A stretch of 64,000 bases of DNA from an uncultured Schlesneria sp. (GTDB lineage Bacteria > Planctomycetota > Planctomycetia > Planctomycetales > Planctomycetaceae), in assembly GCA_903871875.1 (NCBI GenBank), contig CAIQIR010000059.1:62001-126000 (forward strand), given 5' to 3'. Positions 53,201 through 61,598 of this stretch are shown one piece after another. Position 1 is the stretch's first letter; the number at the start of each line of letters is the position of its first letter. Made by a program: the position numbers and the translations under genes. The notes under the pieces are model-generated. The model was not told where the DNA came from. It did not search any database and was given only the letters and a program-made list of their open reading frames with translations.

Positions 53201-53626
53201 GTTGGCTTGTTCTCGCGCATTATTCGGTTCGGTCTCGTTCAATTCCTTCTGAGTACCGACCACAAAGAATCGCGGATTACTGATGCCGAAAAAACCGATG
53301 GTGCGAACTTCGTACTGACCGGCCGGCACATCAGCTGCGACAGAAACAGTGAAGACGTTTGGCACGGGAGTCGGTTTGCCACCCACATCCTGCATCTTGG
53401 GCGACGCGGTGATTCCCGGATGATTGAAGAGCAGTTGAGAAAGTTCTTCCAACTCCAAACCGCTGGTAATTGTGACATCTACGGTCGTGCCGACTTGAGC
53501 CCCCGCGGGAAACATGGCCGAAAGCCGTGTGGCGGGAAGTTGGGCGTTAGTGACGGATGCAAACACAGCGATCAGGCTGATCGCCATGGCGATTTGTCGT
53601 AACAGAGAGACTGCGACTTTTCGCAT
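50294..53626 (-). CDS. Giant exported PPC-domain protein with two coiled-coil blocks
   Basis: 1110 residues with signal peptide MRKVAVSLLRQIAMAISLIA (1-~28). An Ig-like N-terminal part is at ~33-125. PPC domains are near 132-245 (NETEPNNAREQANAV..., DVDWFKFTGKTGQRLLV) and 345-480 (EVEPNDKGAQTQKV..., GDVDCFQFEAKAKEAYWIEV). Coiled coils rich in Ala, Lys, Asp are at ~585-690 and ~822-988, between Ig-like segments (RRNGFDQAVNITVTGQPPNA, RQNGFAGPVTLSLPLPP). It sits 237 bases after the DUF1549/1553 gene and 85 bases before the cytochrome/WD40 gene, all minus strand. The coils carry the same module as the WD40 protein. Likely a structural partner in one envelope complex. Confidence 0.85.
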   Translation of the reverse strand: MRKVAVSLLRQIAMAISLIAVFASVTNAQLPATRLSAMFPAGAQVGTTVDVTITSGLELEELSQLLFNHPGITASPKMQDVGGKPTPVPNVFTVSVAADVPAGQYEVRTIGFFGISNPRFFVVGTQKELNETEPNNAREQANAVEFNQTVNGRINGATDVDWFKFTGKTGQRLLVNCVAKRLDSKLDAALELHNSTGKRLEFARRNLVSQDPLLDVTLPADGEYFVKLYDFTYAGGEDYPYRLTFSTGPYIDFILPASGIPDSNAQYTLYGRNLPGSQPAGMDSHGRPLEKLTVNISLPAISDLLDPKVALEPFSAGLDAVPYSINSPVGPSNVVMIQLSKFVPVIEVEPNDKGAQTQKVVVPIEIDGQFQTRGDVDCFQFEAKAKEAYWIEVIAHRAGAAIDPVLVIDQVKTNEKGEETLTRISTLDDDTNNPLANLFDTLNDDNTVKFVAPADGSFRVTMRERYGNSKQVLGVYRLIIRKESPDFRVAAIATALTPPGPRQAAPSGINLRRGDNFPVHVIAFRRDGFAEPITVSAEGLPPGVTCRDISIGAAPSSGVIVFTSAEDAPAWAGTVRLVAKARIDDPVAVAALVAAEANAKAAVDALAAADKAVAKPTDDLAKANEALTAAKAELAAKSDDAALKQKVTDAEAKVAAAAAALKTAADARAAVELKVHQSKTEVQVADAAKNASARDVAHPARYGTVVWGAAQPNVPGDARIAQSIELSVMDEPSPYQLTTDVYRIDANHNRQILIPVKISRRNGFDQAVNITVTGQPPNAQVENKPIPKEKNEEFFRLFIPPNAPVGVYVTYLTGQAAVSYRKNPAKADRAKAEFTVAEQAANAAAELLKTAIAAKEAAIKKAADDDANLKKLAEAKQQSEKALTDAQNAEKIAAEGLKNAGDDAEIKAAAEKKLSEAQTALKTAADAVVAAEKARVDAEAARKQTEEAKVKADADAKLAEDKNNAATAEKATADQRFKTADTYAKAASINFHPTTTPIIITVKPAPYTLTANPADGGAIKLGAKIEIKCEIKRQNGFAGPVTLSLPLPPSVVGIKADLVTIPADQSAGTLIVEAQGDAPEAQLANMVVRAVSQWDGEAIVDQPVTLKTVK
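50663..51163. repeat. Ala/Lys-rich coiled-coil module, PPC protein copy 2
   Basis: Codes residues ~822-988 of the PPC protein. It contains GDDAEIKAAAEKKLSEAQTA, related to the module at 51557-51874 and to the one in the WD40 gene. Confidence 0.65.
51557..51874. repeat. Ala/Lys-rich coiled-coil module, PPC protein copy 1
   Basis: Codes residues ~585-690. It contains AAKAELAAKSDDAALKQKVT, nearly the same as AAKAELDAKPDDEALKKKKA in the WD40 protein. Confidence 0.7.
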
Positions 53627-53863
53627 GGCTCATCTTTCAAAAAACAGAGACGCAGGGAATCCGGGCGGCACACAGGGGCCTGTCGTCGTTCGCGATTTAT
53701 GAATCGTCGACCACACCCCTTGCAGATTCAGCAAGTTGGGGAGAAACCTGCCAAACCGAGATCTTCACGATCGAACATTGACGCCAGCTTCCGCTCGACA
53801 TCGTCAGTATTCAGCGACAGCCATCGCACCCCGATATTCGGAACGCAAGCTGATTTTTTCGGA

Positions 53864-56383
53864 TCAATGATTGAACAGGAATTCCTTCGAGTTGATCAAA
53901 GCCCAAACGATGTCTTCAAAGGCGAATTTTGGATTGTCTTTATGCTTTTCCAAATGGGCCAAAGCGATTTTCATTTCTTCTTCGTCGGGTTCACGACTGT
54001 AAACCCAGCGATAAAGCTCCTTGATCTTGATCTCGCTGGAATGATCTTTGTCATTCGCGAATTTTGACGCACGACCGTTGCCGTCGGCGATCTTGGTCTG
54101 AACCTCGCTGCTATTCAGCAAATGCAGGCTTTGAGCGAGATTCGCTTCTTGAGACCGTTCGCACTCACAGGCGGTATCCGCCTGGGGCTGACCGAAGACC
54201 TTCAGGAAATACGGCCCCACACTCGCATCAGGAAGCTGAATCGCTCGTGTGCCCGCAGGAAGGCCGTTGTACGCCTGATTGGTCGAAGTGACCTGATGGA
54301 AGGCATCGTACAGAACCTCCGCTGTCAGTCGTTTCGGGTAGTAGCGAGAGAAGTTCTGCTTGTCTTTCAAATTGTATTCGTTGGGTAAGGAACTGAGTTG
54401 ATACGTGGATGACGTACAGATCGTCCGGATCAGTTGTTTCAGATCGAACTTGCTGGCGATGAACGTTTCCGCCAGGTGATTCAACAGCTCGGGGTTGGTT
54501 GGCGGATTCGTCTCGCGCATGTCGTCTTCAGGTTCGACGATGCCACGGCTGAAGAAGTGCTTCCAGTAACGGTTGACGAGTGCTTTGGCGAAGAACGGAT
54601 TTTGGGGATCCGAAAGCCAGTCGGCCAATAATGCGCGGGGATCTTCGTCGGCAGTGACCGTGAATGGTTTACTGCCCAGACCGGTAGGAGCCAGCATTTT
54701 GCCCGTTCGTTCGTTACGAGCCTGTGCGGGGCCTTGGTTGTCGATCGCGAAGATTCGTTTATCACGCAGCTGGTTGCTGCCACCAATGATGTTTTTACGA
54801 CCGACACGGCTGAAGAACGCCGCCATGCCGAAGTAATCATCCTGGCTCCATTTTTCGAATGGATGGTGATGGCAGTGAGCGCACTGAATTCGGAGTCCCA
54901 GGAACAATTGTGACACGTCTTCAACCTGCTCGTTCGGTTGATCGACTTCGCGGTACCAGGCGACGGGAGGATTGTCGTCGGCGTCACCGGTTGCTGTCAC
55001 AATTTCGCGAACAAATTGATCGTACGGCTTGTTGTCATACAGACTCGACCAGATCCATTTGTGAAAGCCATATGTCCCGGCGAGCGAGTCGTTGTTACGC
55101 TTTTTGTTTCTCAGGACCAGATTCCACTTATTCGCGAAGTAGTCAGCGTAGGCGGGCGAATCAAGCAACTGGTCGATGACCTTTTCTCGCTTCTGGCTGT
55201 CGGTATTCGCGAGGAACGCGGAAACTTCGCTTTCGCTCGGCAATGTGCCGGTAATATCGACCGATACGCGTCGCAAGAATGTCCCGTCATCGCTGAGGGG
55301 TGAAGGTGGAATGCCCAGCACATCAAGTTTTGCCAGCACGGCTTCGTCGACAAAGTTCTTGACAGGCGGCTTCGAGGCGATTTCGGCTCCCAGTGGAATC
55401 GTTGAACGGAACACGGCCACCTGGCCCTGATATCGAGCCATGACCGCCACTTCGCCGGCGAGGTCCAGTGTTTTCACTAAACCGGTGACCGTGACTTCGG
55501 CCATTTCCGAATCGTTGGCTTCATACAGCGCCATCCGCGTCACGTCTTCGGTCGAACCGTCACTATAGACGGCCATCACGGTAATTTGTTGATCGGATCC
55601 ACGGTCCATCACGCGACCTTCGGGCAGGCATTTGATGCCGACCACGAAGGGATCGTTCGTGTTGCCATAGGGCATGCCCTGTTCGATCCAGCGTTGAATC
55701 AATCGATATTCATATCCATCGACTTCCATTCGCTTGCCGCCGCCGTGTGGAGACTTTCCGACAGGCTTCGTCAACAACAAGCTCATGCCGGGTGACGGTG
55801 CGAAGATGCGGCGACCACGGTCTTCTTTGACGAGAAATTCGTGATCGTCTTCTGGATAGAATCCGAGCAATGAAAGTCGGAAGCCATTCTGTCCGCCAGA
55901 CTTTCCATGACAACCGCCGCTGTTACAGCCCAATTTCGTAAAGATGGGTGTGATTTGATTGGGAAAGTTCACGGGAATGTCGTTCGTCAGTCCTGTCACT
56001 TCCACGGCCAGATCGGCCGTGACGCCCGAACCGGTCGCGGTGACGATCGTCTTGCCATCTTTCAGCGGAATCATGTGTCCGGTCGGATCGATTTGCACGA
56101 TATCCGCCGGTTCGCTCGCGTATTGAACTTTGCGTGTCAGATCGCGCAGTTGGCCAGTCGAGTAGATGCCTGTGGCGAACAATTGCTGCCGGCCATCACG
56201 ACCACGCAGCAGAATTCCCTTGGCGTCGACATTCGGTTCCAGCCGAAGTCCCGTCAGTTGGCCAGGATCGCCCAATCCTTTGGGAGGAGCTGCGACTGAC
56301 GAATTGATCGTCAGGCAGACAAGTGCGCCGAACGCCAGGGAACCAATAAGCCATTGGCTGAAAGGCAACGCTTGAGTTCTCAT
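53864..56383 (-). CDS. DUF1549/DUF1553 cytochrome-like exported protein with Ig-like domains
   Basis: 839 residues. Signal peptide: WLIGSLAFGALVCLTINSSVA. A Big_2-like part precedes LGCNSGGCHGKSGGQNGFRL, where C153 and C158-H159 give a haem-c site with four residues between the cysteines instead of two. A second Big_2-like repeat is near 265-330. DUF1549 (VDEAVLAKLDVLGIPPSPLSDDGTFLRRVSVDITGTLPS..., HCHHHPFEKWSQDDYFGMAAFF) and DUF1553 (DPRALLADWLSDPQNPFFAKALVNRYWKHFFSRGIVEPEDDM...) follow. HCHHHPF is probably a further metal or haem ligand set. It is the first gene of the operon with the PPC and WD40 proteins. A DUF1501 partner, usual elsewhere, is missing here. Confidence 0.88.
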   Translation of the reverse strand: MRTQALPFSQWLIGSLAFGALVCLTINSSVAAPPKGLGDPGQLTGLRLEPNVDAKGILLRGRDGRQQLFATGIYSTGQLRDLTRKVQYASEPADIVQIDPTGHMIPLKDGKTIVTATGSGVTADLAVEVTGLTNDIPVNFPNQITPIFTKLGCNSGGCHGKSGGQNGFRLSLLGFYPEDDHEFLVKEDRGRRIFAPSPGMSLLLTKPVGKSPHGGGKRMEVDGYEYRLIQRWIEQGMPYGNTNDPFVVGIKCLPEGRVMDRGSDQQITVMAVYSDGSTEDVTRMALYEANDSEMAEVTVTGLVKTLDLAGEVAVMARYQGQVAVFRSTIPLGAEIASKPPVKNFVDEAVLAKLDVLGIPPSPLSDDGTFLRRVSVDITGTLPSESEVSAFLANTDSQKREKVIDQLLDSPAYADYFANKWNLVLRNKKRNNDSLAGTYGFHKWIWSSLYDNKPYDQFVREIVTATGDADDNPPVAWYREVDQPNEQVEDVSQLFLGLRIQCAHCHHHPFEKWSQDDYFGMAAFFSRVGRKNIIGGSNQLRDKRIFAIDNQGPAQARNERTGKMLAPTGLGSKPFTVTADEDPRALLADWLSDPQNPFFAKALVNRYWKHFFSRGIVEPEDDMRETNPPTNPELLNHLAETFIASKFDLKQLIRTICTSSTYQLSSLPNEYNLKDKQNFSRYYPKRLTAEVLYDAFHQVTSTNQAYNGLPAGTRAIQLPDASVGPYFLKVFGQPQADTACECERSQEANLAQSLHLLNSSEVQTKIADGNGRASKFANDKDHSSEIKIKELYRWVYSREPDEEEMKIALAHLEKHKDNPKFAFEDIVWALINSKEFLFNH

Positions 56384-56710
56384 TAAGTCTCTCCCGGTGG
56401 GGATGTCGCTTCAATCCGGCCAGACCGTTAAGAAGCGGGATCAGACCAATCTTCGAGGCGTGGAAACAAAATGCAGGGCAAAGGCGGGGCAATAAGGCAG
56501 GACAACGACCCTCCAACATATCGACAACCGTTGGTTTGTCAAGCTGTTGGGATTGGGCGAACCCTTCAGTTTGATCAGGAAATGCAGGCAGGGTTTTGGG
56601 ACTATTCTGATTATAGGGATCAAACAACTGTCAGTTACGGCGGAAGAATCGTCACGACTGGCTGTGCGGACGCACTCGATTCCAGACCGCTTCATTCAAG
56701 TCCCTCAAGG
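56384..56710. other. Intergenic region upstream of the DUF1549 operon
   Basis: 327 bases between two minus-strand genes. It should carry the operon promoter. I see no gene and no strong inverted repeat. Confidence 0.4.
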
Positions 56711-58105
56711 TCAGGACTTGGATGAATTCCCTTCCGGTTCCTCGGCGACGACGATTCGTCCTGACTTGGCGGCATTCTGCAGGGCTTCAAAATCGCGGTC
56801 GACCTGGTTGGCGTAAGCCATGCCGAACTCGCCGAGTGCTTCGTCAAATGGGGTTCCCGTTCCGAGATATCCCGTGATGGCAGAAGCATCTCCCGACTTG
56901 GCGTGGGCTCGGGCGAGAGCCCAACCGCACAATCGAGCATACTCATCCAGTTCCGTCAGCGACGAGCTTTCCACATTGACGGAAATCTTCATGTCTCGCA
57001 GTTGTCGAAAATAGAAGCTGCGTCCCTGAGAGTCGTTGGCCCAGCCCAGAAAGATATCGCTGGCCGCTTGCATCACGCGCTGGCCATGGACAATTCGGTG
57101 GCCGGAATGGGTTCGGTCGCTGCGACCCAGGAATTTTTCCAGCACACTGGCTCGGGCCTCCTTGATCTGCAAAACGAGTGGTGCATCGTCGGGATCGAGC
57201 ATCAGCACAATTCCACACCGCAGGCCCACGCTGCCGACGCCGACCACCTTGTCGGCGACATCGACCAGTCGGTAACGATCCAGCAACACGCGCCGTTCGT
57301 CGGACAACGTGGCCCGATATTGCTGCATCAGCCCATGTACCTCGTTCAAGTAGCGATCGAAATCAGGAGGATGGGAAACCAGCGGCGGCCGGTCCTTGAA
57401 TCGCAATTGACCGTCTTTGCGTTCCGTCATTTTGGGCAGCAGTTTTTCGATCGTGCGTTGGCGGGCCGCGTCAACAATCTGTTGTGATCGTTCATTGGAT
57501 GCGATGTCGGTCGGGTTGTTCAACAAGGTGCTCGAGTCCAATCGGACGTACCACATTTCGAGCGGTGCCAGGGGTTCGTATTCGGCCAGATGTTGGCGAT
57601 ACTCGCGGGCGACGGCCTGCCCCAATGCCTGTTGATCCGATTTCGAGGCATTCAAGACTCGCGCGGCTACCACGACACTCGCCACCAGACGTTTGACGTC
57701 CCATTCCCAGGGACCATTCAGTGTTTCATCAAAATCATTGACGTCGAAAATCAGATTCCGTTCCGGCGAGGCGAACCAGCCAAAGTTTTGCAGATGGCAA
57801 TCGCCGCAGATCTGCAGCCGCAGGTTGGTCTTGGGCAGTGTCGCCAGATCGGCGGCCATGGCGATGGCGGATCCGCGTAAGCAGGCCAAGGGCGATTGCA
57901 GCATCCGACGGTAACGCAGCGAAATCAGCTCCGGCACCCGATCGCGATTGGATTCTTCCAATAACGCGACGATGTCGGCGCGATCAGCGGGCGGCTTCCA
58001 GGCCGCGTGTGCCGATCGCGGCACCGATTCTCGCAGGGCTTTCCCTGCGGCTTGCCGTTCTGACCGTGTCGGCAGGGAGGACGGGAGATTCGTTCCAGAA
58101 CTCAT
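56711..58105 (-). CDS. DUF2252 protein
   Basis: 464 residues. DUF2252 marks: RYRRMLQSPLACLRGSAIAMAADLA, CGDCHLQNFGWFASPERNLIFDVNDFDET and EWDVKRLVASVVVAARV, then VVGVGSVGLRCGIVLML, LQIKEARASVLE and QRVMQAASDIFLGW. The ICGDCHLQNFG and FDVNDFDE segments look like the catalytic and metal loops of protein-kinase-like/aminoglycoside-kinase folds, so a phosphotransferase is possible. Its ATG overlaps the MgtC stop by four bases (ATGA), so it is translated together with MgtC. Function unknown. Confidence 0.87.
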   Translation of the reverse strand: MSSGTNLPSSLPTRSERQAAGKALRESVPRSAHAAWKPPADRADIVALLEESNRDRVPELISLRYRRMLQSPLACLRGSAIAMAADLATLPKTNLRLQICGDCHLQNFGWFASPERNLIFDVNDFDETLNGPWEWDVKRLVASVVVAARVLNASKSDQQALGQAVAREYRQHLAEYEPLAPLEMWYVRLDSSTLLNNPTDIASNERSQQIVDAARQRTIEKLLPKMTERKDGQLRFKDRPPLVSHPPDFDRYLNEVHGLMQQYRATLSDERRVLLDRYRLVDVADKVVGVGSVGLRCGIVLMLDPDDAPLVLQIKEARASVLEKFLGRSDRTHSGHRIVHGQRVMQAASDIFLGWANDSQGRSFYFRQLRDMKISVNVESSSLTELDEYARLCGWALARAHAKSGDASAITGYLGTGTPFDEALGEFGMAYANQVDRDFEALQNAAKSGRIVVAEEPEGNSSKS

Positions 58106-58614
58106 GGCGTGGGCTTATTCTCGACGACGACGATATGCGGTGCTTCGGGAGGCGGCGGAGGGGCGTATCGCAAGACGACGGCTTCTACCCAGCGACCTCC
58201 CTGCAAGATGATCCAAGCCAGGCCGAACGCACAAAGGCCCAGCGTCCATTGTCCCAGTCCGCAGATCATACCGAGGATGGCTGCCACCCAGATCGAGGCT
58301 GCCGTGGCCAGTCCGTGAACTTCGTCTTTCCCCTGGGCGCGCATGATCACGCCGGCACCTAGAAATCCAATGCCTGACAGTACCCCCTGCACTGTTCGCA
58401 GCACCCCGTCGACGACCGATTTTTTCTCGGCGGAGACGGCGACGACGCTGACCATTGTGATGGCTGCCGCGCCCATGCAGACCATTGACAACACGCGAAC
58501 ACCGGCTGGCTTACGATGGAGATCACGATCGATGCCAAGAATCCCTCCCAGCAGTGTGGCGATGCCCAGTCGAAGCAGCATTTCGCTGACGTCATCAAAG
58601 TCAGTGGGGTTCAA
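58102..58614 (-). CDS. MgtC/SapB-family membrane protein
   Basis: 170 residues starting at TTG 58614; AAGGAG lies five bases upstream, which decides the start over a later ATG at 58581. Family core: LLRLGIATLLGGILGIDRDLHRKPAGVRVLSMVCMGAAAITMVS, then GVLSGIGFLGAGVIM and GLATAASIWVAAILGMICG, with the usual helices. The C-terminal soluble domain of long MgtC proteins is absent. MgtC proteins act in low-magnesium survival and ATP-synthase control in some pathogens; the short type is less understood. It is the first gene of a unit with DUF2252, and divergent from the uronate isomerase gene (280-base gap). Confidence 0.9.
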   Translation of the reverse strand: MNPTDFDDVSEMLLRLGIATLLGGILGIDRDLHRKPAGVRVLSMVCMGAAAITMVSVVAVSAEKKSVVDGVLRTVQGVLSGIGFLGAGVIMRAQGKDEVHGLATAASIWVAAILGMICGLGQWTLGLCAFGLAWIILQGGRWVEAVVLRYAPPPPPEAPHIVVVENKPTP

Positions 58615-58894
58615 ATCGACTCCTTAATCAGAAATCAGAGGGGATATTTTCACCTGAGCATACCACGTCCGATCGGTTTCTTCTCACGCGCCAAGCGGCT
58701 GCGATCACAAAATGGTCCATGCCGTCGTGCAGATCGCTTCGATCATTCGTTGGGCATCTGTCGGGGAATTTGTCTCCTCGAAGCGAGCCGGCGTGTTGAA
58801 TTCGCGGCCTGCCCGATTGCATCCCTGCAGTTCCGTCGCCAAACTGCCGCAACGGTATCAAAATCAATACTCGATCATCTGACAGAGGCGAATC

Positions 58895-60190
58895 ATGTCC
58901 GAACAATTGGCTCAACGGCTGTGCGGCGAACTGACCAAGTTGGTGCTCGTTGATCCCCATACTCATATTAATCCCCATTCACCCGCCTCCAAAACGCTGG
59001 CGGACATCATGGGTTACCACTACTACACGGAATTGGCTCATTCGGCCGGCATGCCCAAGTCGCACATCGAAGAACCAGGTCTCGACCCGAAAACGAAAGT
59101 CGGACGGCTGGTGGAATCGCTGACGAATCTGGACAACACGATTCAGGTCAGCTGGCTGGTGGAACTCTGCCGCAAGTTTTTCGGATTCACGGATGATCGA
59201 ATTACGCCAGCCAACTGGGAATCGCTGTACGACAAAGCCGCGGCGAAGATGGCCGAACCGGATTGGGAAGATCAGTGCCTGAAACAATCGGGCATCGAAC
59301 GCGTTTTTCTGACGAATGACTTTGACGATCCGCTGACGGGATTCGACTCGAGCCGCTATATCCCCTGCTTGAGAACGGATGATCTGGTTTTTCACTTTGC
59401 AAATCCGGCGGTGCGGGAACGGCTGACCCGCGCGACAGGCATCGAACCGACCAGCCCCGCGAAAATCAAACAGGCGATCGGCAAGTTGTTCGAACATTTC
59501 ACGAAGCACGGAGCCAAAGCCTGCGCCATCAGTCTGCCGCCCAGCTTCTCGCCCCAGCCGCCGTCACATCTGACGGAACTCGAAAGTCGTTTCAATGCGG
59601 CATTCATTGACCAGGATCTTGCGACGACCGGATTGACTTCGATTCGCAGCCAGGGTCAGGAATTCATCTTCTGGACGATTGCCGAATTCTGTGCCGAATT
59701 CCAACTTCCGTTCGACCTGATGATCGGAGTGAACCGTCGCGTCTATCCCGGCGGCGTTTATCAGGGGCAGGATTTGTTTGATCAACGCGTGTCGCTGATT
59801 CAATACAAAGAGTTGTTTAACGCGTTTCCTCAAGTGACTTTTCCGATCTCGGTACTGGCTCAAGTCAGCAATCAAGAATTGGTCAGCTACAGCTGGATTT
59901 TCCCGAACGTCGTGACCAACGCCCATTGGTGGTATTCGAACATCCCGACCTATATCGAACTGGATACCAAAGCCCGTCTGCAAGCTGTCCCGCGCAACAA
60001 ACAGATCGGCTATTACAGCGACATGTACAAGCTGGAATTCGCCTGGCCAAAATTCAGCATGTACCGTCAATGTCTGGCGCGAGCACTGGCTCAAGACTTT
60101 GTCGTGGCTCGCAAGTGGAGCGAAGACGAGGCGCTGGCATTGGGCCGGCAAGTCCTTCGCGGGAATGTCGAATCGATTTTCAAAGTCTGA
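58895..60190 (+). CDS. Uronate isomerase-like protein (UxaC family, planctomycete type)
   Basis: 431 residues, ATG with GAGGCG upstream. DPHTHINPHSP at 20-30 carries the metal-binding HxH (H22, H24) of the amidohydrolase fold. Further marks are FLTNDFDDP, PCLRTDDLVF, FDLMIGVNRRVYPGG, a YSWIFPNVVTNAHWWYSN segment and the C-terminal KWSEDEALALGRQVLRGN. Uronate isomerases convert D-glucuronate or D-galacturonate to the keto-uronates. Overall length and the NVVTNAHWWYSN block match this family. With the YjmF-like SDR and KDG-like kinase elsewhere in the window it suggests hexuronate use. It is transcribed divergently from mgtC. Confidence 0.83.
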   Translation: MSEQLAQRLCGELTKLVLVDPHTHINPHSPASKTLADIMGYHYYTELAHSAGMPKSHIEEPGLDPKTKVGRLVESLTNLDNTIQVSWLVELCRKFFGFTDDRITPANWESLYDKAAAKMAEPDWEDQCLKQSGIERVFLTNDFDDPLTGFDSSRYIPCLRTDDLVFHFANPAVRERLTRATGIEPTSPAKIKQAIGKLFEHFTKHGAKACAISLPPSFSPQPPSHLTELESRFNAAFIDQDLATTGLTSIRSQGQEFIFWTIAEFCAEFQLPFDLMIGVNRRVYPGGVYQGQDLFDQRVSLIQYKELFNAFPQVTFPISVLAQVSNQELVSYSWIFPNVVTNAHWWYSNIPTYIELDTKARLQAVPRNKQIGYYSDMYKLEFAWPKFSMYRQCLARALAQDFVVARKWSEDEALALGRQVLRGNVESIFKV

Positions 60191-60321
60191 TCATCGTCGC
60201 AGACCAGCGTTCAGCTACAGCCGTATGTGGGATCGTGGCGCTGTCTCAAAGTCTCTCGGAGAAGCCGCGTTTCCGACCGAGGTACTGTGCTCTGCTTCTC
60301 AATAGACATCGAAGAAAAGAA

Positions 60322-60351
60322 CACTGCTTGATCTCAGGCGATCAAGCAGTG
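60322..60351. terminator. Perfect 12-bp stem terminator
   Basis: CACTGCTTGATC / GATCAAGCAGTG with 6-base loop. On the minus strand it is followed by TTCTTTTCTTC, so it should terminate the esterase operon, and may also stop the isomerase transcript. Confidence 0.7.
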
Positions 60352-60369
60352 GCATGCGTGTCGAGAGCA

Positions 60370-61488
60370 CTACCGCGATTTCTTATCGATTTCGTTCCAA
60401 ATCGCGATCAGCCACAGTAGCGCCGCGCGGCGTTGACCGATACCCGAAAAGTGACGACGGGAATTCGCGTCGCCCCGGTTCTCGTCAGCAAGCAGATCGG
60501 TATCGGGGCCCGGTGCAAAGTGAGGGCGCTTCCAAAGTTGTTGGATGGCCAGCCGGATTCGTTCTTCACCCTTGGCATCGTTATAGACGGTTGGGTGCAG
60601 CGTCGATTTGGCCAGCAGCCAGGTTGGTTCGGATTTCCAGGAACGGGCTGCCGATTCGCGGATCTTCTGCATGTTTTTGACATAAGTTTCCGTCGGCGTT
60701 TTTTCGATGACATCGGATTCACCCTGTTGCCAGAGAACCGCTCGGAACGTTCCGACGTCGTTTCCGACTGCGACGAGCCGCTTATGTAATTCGCCATTAG
60801 GCATCCACTGTTTGGTCGATGTTCCGCCGACCGCCACATTGACGAAACCGACCGGAACGCGCAACAGAGGCACCAGCAGATCACCCAATGCGGGCCAGAT
60901 CGTTCCGCCGTCGCCGACCTGCGGTTGAGGGTCGTTGGCCAACTGCCAGGCTTTTTTCTGCCAATCGAACGCGGCGACTCGCCCTTGGGGCTCAGTCACT
61001 TTCAGCAATTCCTCGTTCGCTCCGGCGGCATACGATTGGCCGGCAACCATGAAGACTTCGCCGACACCGAATGGTTCCACCGCGCCTTCGGCGATGGTTT
61101 TGTCATTGGCCAGGCAGCGAATTTCCAGTCGATACCATCCTCCTGCATTGACCTCGGCCGGTCCACGGAATGTCTGTCCGTCGATTTCGGCGTCGAAGTG
61201 CAACCAGTCATTGCTGATACCATAAGCATTCTGCAGTGCGACGATGCGAAATTGCCACGATCCTGTGACGCCCTCGGGAATGGTCCCTTGAACATCGACG
61301 TCGGCATAGCCCATTGTCGGACCCGTGTCGTGGTGAACGTGCGACGTTTCGGCTTCGAATCCTTCGCGCTGCACGACCTGGTAGGGAGTCGGGCTGGTCA
61401 GAACCAGTTTGGCCACATCGGCTGCATGAACTGACGTGGCACTGATCGATGCCAAGAACACGAACGAGCAGACACCGTGTCGGAACAT
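60370..61488 (-). CDS. Sialate O-acetylesterase-like exported protein
   Basis: 372 residues with signal peptide MFRHGVCSFVFLASISATSVHA and AAAGG nine bases upstream of the ATG. An Ig-like N-terminal part (~25-135) precedes an SGNH/SASA hydrolase: EVFMVAGQSYAAGANEEL near 145 (block I with Tyr where GQSN is usual), GFVNVAVGGTSTKQW (block III-like), VLWQQGESDV with Gln/Gly/Glu/Asp, and TWLLAKSTLHPT with the His. Such enzymes deacetylate sialic acids or other acetylated sugars outside the cytoplasm. The Ser of GQS is present. The PQQ propeller gene lies 110 bases upstream. Confidence 0.82.
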   Translation of the reverse strand: MFRHGVCSFVFLASISATSVHAADVAKLVLTSPTPYQVVQREGFEAETSHVHHDTGPTMGYADVDVQGTIPEGVTGSWQFRIVALQNAYGISNDWLHFDAEIDGQTFRGPAEVNAGGWYRLEIRCLANDKTIAEGAVEPFGVGEVFMVAGQSYAAGANEELLKVTEPQGRVAAFDWQKKAWQLANDPQPQVGDGGTIWPALGDLLVPLLRVPVGFVNVAVGGTSTKQWMPNGELHKRLVAVGNDVGTFRAVLWQQGESDVIEKTPTETYVKNMQKIRESAARSWKSEPTWLLAKSTLHPTVYNDAKGEERIRLAIQQLWKRPHFAPGPDTDLLADENRGDANSRRHFSGIGQRRAALLWLIAIWNEIDKKSR

Positions 61489-61598
61489 GCGAAGACCTTT
61501 TGCTTACTAAATGAGGTGACGCGTCGTCTGTGATGATCGTTCGTGAACCGGTCGTTGGGATCATTCCTTGAATGTGTCAAACGACTCCGACTCGGAAA

